Assembly: GCA_963807225.1 (NCBI GenBank)
Contig: CAWEAD010000005.1
Location: forward strand, 124,001 to 188,000
Length of the DNA: 64,000 nucleotides
Reading direction: 5' to 3'
Origin: JAGVGT01 sp963807225
GTDB taxonomy: Bacteria; Desulfobacterota; Desulfobulbia; Desulfobulbales; JAGXFP01
Shown: in pieces, positions 51,876 to 61,125 of the stretch
Layout: every line of letters begins with the position of its first letter
Numbering within the stretch: position 1 is the first letter of the stretch
Position numbers and translations under genes: made by a program
The notes under the pieces: generated by a model
Database searches by the model: none
What the model was told of the DNA's origin: nothing
What the model saw: the letters and a program-made list of their open reading frames with translations, nothing else

Positions 51876-52397
51876 ATGCTTAAACTAATCGCCAAGTTCT
51901 TAAAAATTCTCAACTCCGATGCCGATCCCGCTCAAATCAGTCTGGCCTTTTGTCTGGCCATGATCGCCGGCCTGACCCCGCTCCTAAGCCTGCATAACCT
52001 GCTGGTCCTCTTGCTGGTCTGCGTGCTGCGGGCCAACCTGGCCGCCTTTCTTCTGGGGCTGCTATTCTTTACCGGGGTCGCCTATCTGTTTGACCCTCTC
52101 TTCAGCCAGCTCGGCCTGGCCCTGCTGACGGCCGCCCCGCTCCAGGGTTTTTGGACTTCTTTGTACAATATCACCATCTTCCGCCTGGAAAACTACAACA
52201 ACTCCATCGTCATGGGCAGCCTGGTCGCCTCCCTGTTGCTCTTCGTCCCCCTCTTTCTGTTCTCCAACCTCTTGATCGAAAAATACCGCGAGCATTTCCT
52301 GCGCTGGGTCCTGAAGAGCCGGCTGATGAAATTCTTCATGGCCAGCAAGCTCTACCACCTCTACCAAAATGTTTCCGGGCTGGGAGGTGTGGCATGA
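51876..52397 (+). CDS. TIGR03546-family membrane protein
   Basis: The 173-residue protein has four to five membrane helices (ISLAFCLAMIAGLTPLLS, LLVLLLVCVLRANLAAFLLG, MGSLVASLLLFVPLFLF) after MLKLIAKFLKILNSDADP. This is the pattern of a conserved family of unknown function that regularly precedes a TIGR03545-type gene, as it does here; the stop and next start overlap (ATGA). The ATG at 51876 begins the conserved part; an earlier in-frame ATG at 51822 is less likely. Confidence 0.8.
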   Translation: MLKLIAKFLKILNSDADPAQISLAFCLAMIAGLTPLLSLHNLLVLLLVCVLRANLAAFLLGLLFFTGVAYLFDPLFSQLGLALLTAAPLQGFWTSLYNITIFRLENYNNSIVMGSLVASLLLFVPLFLFSNLLIEKYREHFLRWVLKSRLMKFFMASKLYHLYQNVSGLGGVA

Positions 52398-54106
52398 AAG
52401 GCATGATTCGCTGGTCCGGCTTGGGGGTTTTCGGCTTTGTCGCCGCCGTCATCGTCATCTTTTCCTATTTCTTCCTCGACAACCTGATCAAACGGGTCAT
52501 CGAAACCCAGGGTAGCGCCATGGTCGGGGCCCGGGTCGAGCTGGGCGGGGCCAAGCTGAGCTTCTCCCCCACCGGCCTCGAGCTATCCCGCCTGCAGATC
52601 ACCAATCCCGACGATCCCATGCGCAATATCGTCGAGATCGACCGGCTGGCCATGGCGATTGATCCCCTGCGTTTGCTGCAGCGGAAAATCATCATTGAGG
52701 AGATGACGGCGACAGGCGTCCGCCCCGATACCGTCCGGCAAAAGTCCGGGGCACTCCCAGCAACCGCGGCCCGCCAAAAGAAAGAGACCACCGCCAAGAC
52801 CAAAGAGGGTTTCAAACTGCCCAGCCTGCAGATCCCCGACGTCAAGGAGGTTCTGGCCAAGGAGCAATTAAAGACAGTGGCCCTGGCCCAGGAGTACCAG
52901 GCGCAGATCAAAGATGATAAACAAAAGTGGCAACAACGACTGGCCGAGCTACCGAACCAGCAGAAACTGAATAACTACAAGGAGCGGTTGAATCAGGTCA
53001 AATCCAGCTCCGGCCTGGCCGGTCTGCTGGGCGGGGCGAGCGAACTGGTCGCCGTTCAAAAGGAAATCCGGGCCGATCTCGACCGGTTGAAAGCGGCGCA
53101 GAAAGACTTTAACGAGGACTCCGCCGCCTACAAGAAGCGGCTGGCCGCGATTCAAAACGCCCCCCAGCAGGACATCAACCACCTGGTCGAGAAGTACAGC
53201 CTCTCTTCCGCGGGGTTGGCCAATCTGAGCGCGCTCCTCTTCGGAGGCAAAACCGGCACCATGCTGAAACAGGCCTTGGGCTGGTATGAAAAGGCCCAAC
53301 CGCTGCTGCAACGACATAAAGAAAAGAAGGGCGGCAGCGAAGTGGTCAAACCAAGCCGTGGCCAGGGAGTGACGGTGCGCTTCGCCGAGGAAGAGCCCCT
53401 ACCCGATTTCCTCATCCGCCAGATCAGCGCCTCGGTGCAGATTACCGCCGGCGGATTTGCCGGAACCATCATGAACGTCACCCCGGACCAGGATATCCTC
53501 GGGGTGCCGCTCACCTTCAACTTCGCCGGGGATTCCCTCAAGGGCTTGCGCGCCATCAAGTGCGCCGGCGTCCTTGACCATGTCAACCCCGCCCAACCCA
53601 AAGACACGGTCAACCTGGAGATCAGCGGTTACACCCTAGACAAAATGGTCTTAAGCAGCAGCGAAAGCCTGCCGGTCACCATCAACCAGGGACTGGCCGA
53701 TCTGGCCGTACAGGCGGAAGTACAGCAACGGAATATAAATGCGACTATCCAGGCCCAGCTGAAATCAGTCAGCTTCGCAACCATCCCACCCCAGCAGGGT
53801 AACGCCATCTCCCAGGCCATTGCCGGAGCCCTGGCGGATGTCAAGAATCTCACCGCCACGGCCAAGGTGACCGGCACCCTGGACGACTACCAACTGCAAC
53901 TCAGTTCCGATCTGGACAACCTCCTCAAACAGGCCGCCGCCAGCGCCATCAAAAGCCAGACGGCCAAGTTCGAGCAGAAGCTGAAAGAGGCGGTAATGGA
54001 AAAGACGAAAGGACCACTGGCAGACGCCACCGGCAGCTTCGCCGATTTCGGCGGGATTTCGGAGGAACTAACCGCCCGGCTGCAAAGCGCAGGGAATCTG
54101 CTGTAG
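52394..54106 (+). CDS. TIGR03545-family envelope protein (AsmA-like features)
   Basis: The 570-residue protein has one N-terminal membrane helix (GLGVFGFVAAVIVIFSYFF). Then comes a region like AsmA-type proteins (GARVELGGAKLSFSPTGLEL, a beta pattern with DPLRLLQRKIIIEEMTATGV). A long charged helical part follows (about residues 145-320, many Lys/Glu/Gln, probable coiled coil), then beta-rich C-terminal sequence. It is coupled to the TIGR03546 gene. Both families lack an established function; lipid or envelope transport is a guess from the AsmA-like part. Confidence 0.8.
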   Translation: MKGMIRWSGLGVFGFVAAVIVIFSYFFLDNLIKRVIETQGSAMVGARVELGGAKLSFSPTGLELSRLQITNPDDPMRNIVEIDRLAMAIDPLRLLQRKIIIEEMTATGVRPDTVRQKSGALPATAARQKKETTAKTKEGFKLPSLQIPDVKEVLAKEQLKTVALAQEYQAQIKDDKQKWQQRLAELPNQQKLNNYKERLNQVKSSSGLAGLLGGASELVAVQKEIRADLDRLKAAQKDFNEDSAAYKKRLAAIQNAPQQDINHLVEKYSLSSAGLANLSALLFGGKTGTMLKQALGWYEKAQPLLQRHKEKKGGSEVVKPSRGQGVTVRFAEEEPLPDFLIRQISASVQITAGGFAGTIMNVTPDQDILGVPLTFNFAGDSLKGLRAIKCAGVLDHVNPAQPKDTVNLEISGYTLDKMVLSSSESLPVTINQGLADLAVQAEVQQRNINATIQAQLKSVSFATIPPQQGNAISQAIAGALADVKNLTATAKVTGTLDDYQLQLSSDLDNLLKQAAASAIKSQTAKFEQKLKEAVMEKTKGPLADATGSFADFGGISEELTARLQSAGNLL

Positions 54107-54269
54107 TTATTCAGGCTTGAGTAGAATACCGCAGGTTGCGGTTAATTCCTTGAGGATGAAACACTTGCGGCAACTTCTCCAGGTTTAAGTCGGGGTGACC
54201 AGTGCACGGTTTTGACAGAGCCAGGTGGCATGGGCGATGGGAAATCGGCCGGAGCAAACCCTCCCACCG

Positions 54270-55175
54270 TTACCGGCACCAGGCTTCCAGTTGCGACACC
54301 TCGGCCCGCAGCCTGGTCAAAGTTTCAGGAGAGTCGAAAAGTTTCCGGCACAGTTCGCACTTGCTGTAGGTAATGATCTCGCTGGCCTTCATCCCGGCAA
54401 AAGAGGCGATATTGGTTATGCCCATGGTTCGAATGAGATTGTACAAGCGGTCTGTTTCACTTTTCGTAAAAAGCTCTTCCACATTGTGGTCGGACAGATT
54501 CCCGAGATAAAAAAAATTGGTTTCCGGGAAATGGCTCCCGGCGTCGCAACAGGCATACAACTCAAGATCCGGGGTGAGGTAGGGGTTCATGTCGCAGCAG
54601 TTAGCCTGATAATCGGTTAGAATACTCCGGCGCTTGAAAGACTCTGCCCGACCGGCATAGATCATAGGTTCAGGAAAAAACCTCAGGCTTTGCCCTCGCA
54701 GAAACTGTTCATACGGATCATCTTCCGGGGAAAAATCGGTCACAAATGAAATGAAATAATTCAAGCCAAGCTTCCGGCAGCTGCGGGCCGCATTCACCAC
54801 ATTGTTCCGGTCGATATTTTTCTGGTGCCATCTGGAGTAGCTCAATCTCAACTGGCAAAGTCCGTTTTCATAAAGTTCCGCAACCAGGCTATCGGCAGCC
54901 TCAGCATTCTTTGCCCAAAAACTATTGGTGACAATTCTGGTATATATGCCGCTTTGCCCACACAGCTTCACCAACTCGGCAATTTCCTTGAAATACAAAA
55001 AAGGTTCGCCGGCGGAGAAACTGACGCCACCCACCCCGGCCCGGGCCAGCTCGCCAATAACCTCCTGGGCCCGATCATGATCCATCGTACTGCTGGCTGG
55101 GGTATCTTGCGTGGCCACACAGTGCTCACACCTGAGATTGCATCTGGTTGAGTATCCAAAGGCTAATTTGCGCAT
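54270..55175 (-). CDS. Radical SAM protein with Cys-rich C-terminal half
   Basis: CNLRCEHC near residue 12 is the CxxxCxxC site for the radical SAM cluster, and GGVSFSAGEPFLY is the SAM-binding GGE-like motif. The C-terminal half has NCCDMNPYLTPDLELYACCD and ECKLC-type Cys (CELCRKLF), suggesting extra FeS clusters as in SPASM or twitch domains. At 301 residues it is compact. Such enzymes often modify peptides, but I see no obvious precursor peptide in the 160 bases downstream. The product is unknown. Confidence 0.85.
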   Translation of the reverse strand: MRKLAFGYSTRCNLRCEHCVATQDTPASSTMDHDRAQEVIGELARAGVGGVSFSAGEPFLYFKEIAELVKLCGQSGIYTRIVTNSFWAKNAEAADSLVAELYENGLCQLRLSYSRWHQKNIDRNNVVNAARSCRKLGLNYFISFVTDFSPEDDPYEQFLRGQSLRFFPEPMIYAGRAESFKRRSILTDYQANCCDMNPYLTPDLELYACCDAGSHFPETNFFYLGNLSDHNVEELFTKSETDRLYNLIRTMGITNIASFAGMKASEIITYSKCELCRKLFDSPETLTRLRAEVSQLEAWCR

Positions 55176-55189
55176 CGGTGAAAAGAACC

Positions 55190-56600
55190 CTATCTTTTGC
55201 CCTTAGGTTTGCTTGGTTTAGAAGATTGCGGGAAGCGCGATTTTGAGCTTGAAGGTTTTATTCCGGCTTTAGCGTTTTTCCGGTTGGTTTGGGATTTTGC
55301 TTGTGATCCCGGCCCAACGCTCTTACCAGGCCCCGCACCTTTCGTCCTAAGCTCCTTGGCCAGCTTTTTTGCCGCAGCTCTATCGGCGACCAATTTCTTG
55401 ATCTCCTTATCAGCCTTTTTTTCGCTGGAGGCGCTGTTGGGGCGGTAGAGCACATAATCCGGGACGTCGCTCCCCTCGGTAAAACCCATCGACCCTTTTC
55501 ACCGGGATCTTCTGCTGCAGCAGTGCTTCAATGGCCTGGAGTTGAGGCTTTTCATCCGGGCTCACCAGGGAAACGGCAATTCCGCTCACCCCGGCCCGGC
55601 CGGTACGACCGATGCGGTGGACATAATCCTCGGGGATGCTCGGCATATCGTAATTGACCACAAAAGGCAGGTTGCTGATGTCCAGACCCCTGGCGGCCAG
55701 ATCCGTGGCGACTAGGATGCGGATTTCTCCACTCCTGAACTCTTCAAGGGTCCGAGTCCGGAAAGACTGGCTCTTGTTGCCGTGCATCGCCATGGCCCGG
55801 ATTCCTTGAGAGGCTAATTTTTCAACCAGATCGTCTGCCCCGTATTTCGTGCGGGTAAAAATAAGTACCCGGCTCCATTTACCCTTGGTGATCAGATGAC
55901 TGAGCAGCGTGATTTTATTGGGTCGGTCCACCAGGTGAACCTTCTGGACCACCGCTTCAGCCGCCGTATTGCTGGGCGTCACCTCGATAAATTCCGGAGT
56001 CTGCAGCATTATCCCGGCCAGTTCCCGGATCTGCTGGGTGTAGGTGGCGGAAAACAACATAGTCCGGCGTTGCTTCGGGACCAGATCGAGTACAGCGGTA
56101 ATCTCCTCACTGAAGCCCATATCCAGCATCCGGTCCGCCTCGTCGAAGACCAAGAACTCTATCCGGGAAAGATTCAAGTGTCTCTGATCGGCAAGATCCA
56201 ACAACCGGCCCGGGGTGGCCACCAGGATATCGATCCCGCGCTTCAACCGATCGATCTGCGGAAAGATGCGAATCCCGCCGTGAACCACGGTGCAGCGCAG
56301 GGAGACTCTCCTGGCATAGACCTTGATGCTCTCCCCCACCTGCAGCGCCAACTCTCGCGTCGGGGTCAGGACCAGGGCGCGGGGGTGACGGCCGCCGGCC
56401 TTCTCCCGGCTGAGAATTTCGACCATGGGCAGCGCAAAGGCATCGGTTTTCCCCGTGCCGGTCTGGGCTCGGGCCAGGATGTCCCGCCCGGCGAGAATAA
56501 CCGGAATGGTCTTGGCCTGAATGGGGGTCGGGGCCGTGTACCCCTTGGTTTTAACCGCTTGCAGCAGTTCGACCCGAAGGCCAAGTTGATCAAATGACAT
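55190..56600 (-). CDS. DEAD-box RNA helicase, RhlE type, with a 1-base frameshift near the C-terminus
   Basis: The main frame from the ATG at 56600 (TGAGGAA upstream) has Q-motif GYTAPTPIQAKTI, motif I ARAQTGTGKTDAF, PTRELALQV, DEAD in VFDEADRMLDMGF, SATYTQQI, and HRIGRTGRAG: an RhlE-like helicase. At about 55485 the frame turns from VKRVDGF into nonsense. A second frame starting at the same place reads GFTEGSDVPDYVLYRP and then a basic Lys/Ser/Pro-rich tail to 55190, as RhlE tails do. An extra T in TTTT explains the break. RhlE works in RNA turnover and ribosome assembly. Confidence 0.85.
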
Positions 56601-57195
56601 TATTTCCTCACGCTTTGGTCGGGGACAAAAAAAGTAGACTGTATGTCGTATATAACATGCGATGGGGTGAATCGAAAACAACTGAACTGCCGCATCCCTC
56701 AGACATTTCCTGGGGATTTACAGTGCCGTTTGTAAGCACAAAAACATAATCTGCTTTTGGCTTTTGTTATAGGTAAGATAAGCCACGGGTAGACTTGCTC
56801 CTCCATCGCCCAGAAATAATTTTGATTCTATGGAGGTTGTCCTTCAGGTCAGAGCCCGATAACAATTTTTGCCGATCTGCATTGGAGGACAAAAAACAGT
56901 TTCATTCCTCAATATCTTGCGGATCCACCGTACCTTGATGGATGGCCGAGCCGCTACTCTTCATTGCTTTTCACCACTCTTTACCTAATCTGCTGTTAAT
57001 AAAGGTTTTTTCTGACCTCCTTGTAACATTCCATCGGCATGTATTATGCTTTGATTACAGAGTGAGGTTATTGCTCGAGATTGATGAGAGTATCTCCTGA
57101 AACCAGGCGAAGTTTCTCCAGGCAATTAAGTAAAGCGGATACCGGCACCCAGTTAAACTGGACGCATTATTAAAACATTTCCAATGAGGCACCCA
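56601..57195. other. Intergenic region, rhlE-like / DUF883
   Basis: About 595 bases, AT-rich in places (56740-56830, 56980-57060), with no gene I can support. It must hold the promoters of both divergent genes. No repeat stands out. Confidence 0.4.
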
Positions 57196-57513
57196 ATGAA
57201 AGGCTCCGAAATGTACTCGAAAACACTCGACAAAATGATGAGCGAATTGAAGTCCGTAATCAAAGACGCGGAAAATTTTCTGAAAAAGACCGAAAAGCCC
57301 GAAGAAGAAGGCTTCAAATTGGCCCGCGTCAAATTTGAATCGACCCTGAAAAATGCCAAAGGAGAACTGCTGGATCTGGAACAACAAATGGTTGAAAAAA
57401 TAAAAGAAGCGGCCCACACCACAGACAAATACGTTAAAGATCACGCGTGGAATATGGCCGGAGCAGGCGCCTGCGTCGGCCTGCTGGTCGGCTTGCTGGT
57501 CTCACGCAAATAA
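57196..57513 (+). CDS. DUF883 (ElaB/YqjD-type) membrane-anchored stress protein
   Basis: The 105-residue protein is a long amphipathic helix rich in Lys and Glu (MSELKSVIKDAENFLKKTEK onward). It ends in a glycine-rich hydrophobic anchor, WNMAGAGACVGLLVGLLVSR. This is the ElaB/YqjD/DUF883 plan; E. coli members are inner-membrane proteins that bind ribosomes in stationary phase. GAGG six bases before the ATG at 57196 favours it over the ATG at 57184. Confidence 0.85.
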   Translation: MKGSEMYSKTLDKMMSELKSVIKDAENFLKKTEKPEEEGFKLARVKFESTLKNAKGELLDLEQQMVEKIKEAAHTTDKYVKDHAWNMAGAGACVGLLVGLLVSRK

Positions 57514-57535
57514 CCATGGTGTTTGCCGACTGAAC

Positions 57536-57560
57536 ACGTTGGGCTGAAGAAGCCCAACGT
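57536..57560 (+). terminator. 9-bp perfect hairpin after the DUF883 gene
   Basis: ACGTTGGGC and GCCCAACGT pair around a 7-base loop, 23 bases after the stop codon. There is no T-run, so it may be a terminator-like or repeat-type hairpin. The GTTGGGCT...AGCCCAAC form is also common in dispersed intergenic repeats. Confidence 0.45.
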
Positions 57561-57688
57561 TAGCCAATCGTCACCACCTATCACGGTATTTTGCCTGGAA
57601 AACAGGCAGACGCCACCGGGAACTTCGCCGATTCGGGTCGTATTGCCCAGGTATTTAGCGCCTGATTGGCTGCTGACGGGTAACCGCT

Positions 57689-58276
57689 TTAGGGCTCAAC
57701 AGCTTTAAAAGCTATCTTTTCCCCTTGGCGACAATAGGCGTCAGCCAACCTTTGTGATTCCGTCCGAAAGAGATCTGGTTGATTCAATCCGAATAATTCC
57801 AGCAACCGGGTCTCGCTTTCCCGATGGTTCTCAACCCTGCCGTCGGCCAGGATGTGTTTGATTTCGATCCCGGTTGCCGCCAGATGGCGGCAGATCAAAA
57901 TGGTCCGATGGCAGGTAATCGGATCTTTCTCCGCGCACATCAGGGTGATGCGGAACTTCTCCATACCAGCGATTATCCTTTTCACCCCCTCATTGAATCT
58001 AGGGGTCTCGGCCACCAGCGCAAAATCGAGTTTCCCGTCGACATAGCAAGCCGGGTCTTCAACCCGAGCCCCGCAAGAATCCCCCAAAAACACATAGGCG
58101 ATTTGGTGCCCATTCAGGAAGTCGGCAAGCTGGTCTCGATTGAATTCAGGTTTGAACTGGCTATGCGGAGTAGACCTGACGTCCGCCACGGCGGTGATTT
58201 CGTATCTTTTTAGTACGCGCAGGAAGGAATCAGATTCGTGCGTAGTATAGCCAATCGTGAATAGTTCATTGCTCAT
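57689..58276 (-). CDS. DUF488 family protein
   Basis: The 195-residue protein starts with LFTIGYTTHESDSFLRVLKR, has VADVRSTPHSQFKPEFNRDQ, and CAEKDPITCHRTIL with the conserved Cys-x-E...CHR. These are the DUF488 signatures. The biochemical role of the family is not known. It stands alone; a transposase fragment lies just upstream. Confidence 0.92.
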   Translation of the reverse strand: MSNELFTIGYTTHESDSFLRVLKRYEITAVADVRSTPHSQFKPEFNRDQLADFLNGHQIAYVFLGDSCGARVEDPACYVDGKLDFALVAETPRFNEGVKRIIAGMEKFRITLMCAEKDPITCHRTILICRHLAATGIEIKHILADGRVENHRESETRLLELFGLNQPDLFRTESQRLADAYCRQGEKIAFKAVEP

Positions 58277-58285
58277 AAAGTATCG

Positions 58286-58408
58286 CTATGGGCGCCTCTC
58301 CAGCAACCGCCAGACTGTGTGCAAATGATCCGGCAAGATCACCTCTGCATCAATCTCGAAAGGGTGCGCGGCTCTTACTCGGCGGAATTCCTCGCGCAGC
58401 TGGGTCAC
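58286..58408 (-). pseudogene. Remnant of a REP-associated (Y1-type) transposase
   Basis: The minus-strand frame from 58408 reads QLREEFRRVRAAHPFEIDA followed by EVILPDHLHTVWRLLE and a stop at 58286. The LPDHLH-x-WRL stretch is the HUH metal site of IS200/IS605-like REP-associated tyrosine transposases. The N-terminal part and everything after the His motif, including the catalytic Tyr, are gone, and the frame upstream is closed. It is a clear short fossil. Confidence 0.7.
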
Positions 58409-58733
58409 ATTTTAGTTATTTGCGAACAATGCCCTCCTGACCTGAGTGACGAGTGTGAAGAAGTAACATCTACCCGGCACAAAATCTCTCCGATAATTGG
58501 TCAAGGGATTCTCATAGAGGAAATTTGGTCACGTTGCGCTTTGCCCATCCTACGTGGTTTTATATATCCTCATTCATGAATTGGTTCGGGATAATTTCCC
58601 TGCCAGACAGAATAAGCAAAGAAAAATCTATTCTTGCCAAACCCAACCCTTACCAGCCAGCAAAAGGTTGGACAAGCCCGGCAGGTTTCGGTAAAGTCCG
58701 ATAACCATTTAAAATTGCACGGATAACCAGCCT
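58409..58733. other. Intergenic region upstream of coaX
   Basis: About 325 bases. Part may be older transposase sequence. AT-rich around 58550-58640. No intact gene is supported; an 86-codon plus-strand frame (58319-58579) lies opposite the transposase fragment and looks like chance. Confidence 0.4.
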
Positions 58734-59504
58734 ATGCTGCTCGCCATCGACGTTGGCAACACCAATACCGTTATCGGCCTCTTCGAGAATAAAGAGGTCG
58801 CTGTCCACTGGCGGATCAAGACCGATCCGTCCGCCACTGCAGATGAACTGGCCGTGGTACTCAAGGGTCTATTCGACATCGCCAAACACCAGTTCGCGGC
58901 GGTGGACGGATTGGTCATCGCCAGCGTGGTGCCGCCGATTCAATCTTCCTGGCTGGCTTTGGGGCGCAAGTACTTTTCAATTGATCCGCTGGTGATCGAT
59001 CGCCGACTCGACACCGGGGTGGTCATCAAAATCGACAACCAGGACGAGGTCGGGGCCGACCGCATCGTCAATTCTCTGGCCGGCTTTGAACGCTTCCGCA
59101 CTGCCCTGATTATCGTCGACTTCGGCACCGCCATCACCTTTGACTGCGTCTCCGGTAAGGGCGAATATCTGGGCGGGGCCATCGCTCCCGGCTTGGCCAT
59201 CTCGCTCGAAGCCTTGGGGCAGCGCACCGCCAAACTGCCCCGAGTCGACATCTCCACCCCACCGCCGCAGGCCATCGGCACCAATACGGTGGACGCCATC
59301 AAGTCCGGTATCCTGATCGGTTATGGTGGCATGGTTGAAGAACTGGTAAAAAGGATCCGGCTTGAAATGCTCCCCGAGATTCCCACCGTTATCGCTACCG
59401 GCGGCATGGCCCGGCTGATCGCGCCTTACGCTCCATCGATCAAGGAAGTGTTGCCGATGCTCACCCTGGATGGCCTGCGGTTGCTCCATGAAAGAAACCG
59501 CTGA
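58734..59504 (+). CDS. coaX: Type III pantothenate kinase
   Basis: CoaX phosphorylates pantothenate, the first step to coenzyme A, and needs K+ or NH4+. The 256-residue protein has MLLAIDVGNTNTVIGLF (phosphate loop), GADRIVNSLAGFERF, DFGTAITFDCV and GAIAPGLAISLEAL. It overlaps the LD-carboxypeptidase gene by 17 bases. Confidence 0.95.
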   Translation: MLLAIDVGNTNTVIGLFENKEVAVHWRIKTDPSATADELAVVLKGLFDIAKHQFAAVDGLVIASVVPPIQSSWLALGRKYFSIDPLVIDRRLDTGVVIKIDNQDEVGADRIVNSLAGFERFRTALIIVDFGTAITFDCVSGKGEYLGGAIAPGLAISLEALGQRTAKLPRVDISTPPPQAIGTNTVDAIKSGILIGYGGMVEELVKRIRLEMLPEIPTVIATGGMARLIAPYAPSIKEVLPMLTLDGLRLLHERNR

Positions 59505-60408
59505 TCCGCTCATTCCCGCCGGACTAAAACCCGGCGACACTATCGGCCTGGTGGCCCCGGCCGGCCCAATTACCGATCGGACCGCCTTTGCCGAAGGGGT
59601 CCGGATTTTGGAGGAGGCGGGCTACCGGATTAAAACGCCGGCCGATCTCTTTCGAAAGGTTGATTATCTGGCCGGCTCGGACCGGCAGCGGGCTGATCAA
59701 TTCAGCGAAATCTGGTGCGACCCCGAAGTAAGGGCGGTCCTGACGGTGCGGGGCGGCTACGGCTGTTTGCGACTTTTACCCTTACTTGACCTGGCGCAGC
59801 TGGCAATCCTGCCCAAGATTCTGGTCGGTTTCAGTGATCTCACCGTCCTCTTGAATGAACTGGGACGTGACCTGAACCTGGTAACCTGGCATGGACCGAT
59901 GCTCAACACATTGGTGCGTTGCGACCAGGAATCCCTTGCCTCCTTCCTGGCCATGCTGGCCGGTAAATCACCGGCGGAAATCCATCCCGCCGAACTGCGG
60001 ATCATCCGCCCCGGCCATAGCCAAGGCCGACTCATCGGCGGCAACCTGGCCTGCCTGAGCCACCTGGTCGGCACCCCGCACGAACCGGACTGGCGAGGTA
60101 CTATCCTCTTTCTGGAAGATACCGGCGAACCGCTCTACCGGGTCGACCGCATGCTGACCCACCTGGAACGAGCCGGCTGCCTGCGGCAGCTCGCCGGGCT
60201 GATCCTGGGTACTTTTACCAATGGCAAGGGCGAGGAAGAAGCCTGGACCGAGCTGGTCTGGGATCGAGTGCGGGAAGTGGCGGGGCAGGATTATCCGATC
60301 TGGGGGAACTTTCCGGTGGGGCACGGCTGCCGCAATTTGAGCCTGCCGGTGGGAGCCGCAGCAAAGATGGACTCTAACTCAGGCAGCCTGAGCTTTCCCG
60401 CCCTCTGA
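59488..60408 (+). CDS. ldcA: LD-carboxypeptidase (murein tetrapeptide recycling)
   Basis: LdcA removes the terminal D-Ala from murein tetrapeptides during wall recycling. The 306-residue S66 peptidase has GLVAPAGPI at the start, VRGGYGCLRLLPLLD, the nucleophile Ser in LVGFSDLTVLLNE, the catalytic Glu in FLEDTGEPLYRVDRM, and His in VGHGCRNLSLPVG. It is a cytoplasmic enzyme and has no signal. The ATG at 59488 lies inside coaX. Its last 30 bases overlap the end of the convergent plsC gene. Confidence 0.92.
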   Translation: MKETADPLIPAGLKPGDTIGLVAPAGPITDRTAFAEGVRILEEAGYRIKTPADLFRKVDYLAGSDRQRADQFSEIWCDPEVRAVLTVRGGYGCLRLLPLLDLAQLAILPKILVGFSDLTVLLNELGRDLNLVTWHGPMLNTLVRCDQESLASFLAMLAGKSPAEIHPAELRIIRPGHSQGRLIGGNLACLSHLVGTPHEPDWRGTILFLEDTGEPLYRVDRMLTHLERAGCLRQLAGLILGTFTNGKGEEEAWTELVWDRVREVAGQDYPIWGNFPVGHGCRNLSLPVGAAAKMDSNSGSLSFPAL

Positions 60409-61125
60409 GGAAGCGGAGTCCAGCAGTGAGGCAACCCGGTCGTGCATCAGTTCGGCCAGTTCCTGCTTCTGCTTGGTGGTGAAATCGCAGCTGGCCACCG
60501 GCTTACCCACCCGGATCAGCACCTGCCCGGGCCGGGACAGCAACTTTCCCTTGGGCAGGATCTCGCGAGTACCCTTAATTGCCACCGGCACCAGTTCCAC
60601 GCCGGACTTGATGGCCAACAACATGCCGCCGGCCTTGAATGGCTGGAGCTTACCGTCCGGGCTCCGTGTACCTTCCGGGAAAATGATAACCGAGGCTCCG
60701 GCGGCGATTCTTTGGGCTGCCTGGTCCAGGCTCTTCAGGGCCTGGCGGCCGTGGGAACGATCCACCGGGATTGAGCCGGCCAAGAGCATGGCCCAGCCGA
60801 AAAAGGGAATGCGGAACAGCTCCTTTTTGGCCAGCCAGCGGAAATCCATGTCGAAATAGCCGTCAAGCACAAAGATATCGAACTGGCTCTGGTGGTTGGC
60901 CACGAAAATGTACGGGCGGGTGCGGTCCAGCTGCTCCAGCCCTTCGACCCGAACCTTCACTCCACTTGCGGTCGAAATCACCTTCCCCCAGAAACGAGGG
61001 GAGGCCTGGATGGTAACAACTGGGATCCGGAAAAGCCCGCGGCCGATCAACACCAGCAGGCTGCAGAAAATGGTGAGAAAAGGGGCCAGGGCTAAAACTA
61101 TGACTGCGCGCAACCAGTTCAGCAT
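60379..61125 (-). CDS. plsC: 1-acyl-sn-glycerol-3-phosphate acyltransferase
   Basis: The 248-residue protein has an N-terminal membrane helix (VIVLALAPFLTIFCSLLVLI), the catalytic NHQSQFD (HX4D), and FPEGTRSPDGKLQPFKAGG, the glycerol-phosphate-binding FPEGTR motif. It adds the second acyl chain to make phosphatidic acid. I use the ATG at 61125 (MLNWLRAVIV); the open frame extends to 61431, but that part lacks family-like sequence. Confidence 0.92.
   Translation of the reverse strand: MLNWLRAVIVLALAPFLTIFCSLLVLIGRGLFRIPVVTIQASPRFWGKVISTASGVKVRVEGLEQLDRTRPYIFVANHQSQFDIFVLDGYFDMDFRWLAKKELFRIPFFGWAMLLAGSIPVDRSHGRQALKSLDQAAQRIAAGASVIIFPEGTRSPDGKLQPFKAGGMLLAIKSGVELVPVAIKGTREILPKGKLLSRPGQVLIRVGKPVASCDFTTKQKQELAELMHDRVASLLDSASSEGGKAQAA

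Noticed and set aside
58319..58579. 86-codon plus-strand frame
   Set aside because: It is antisense to the transposase remnant in part and has no coding features.
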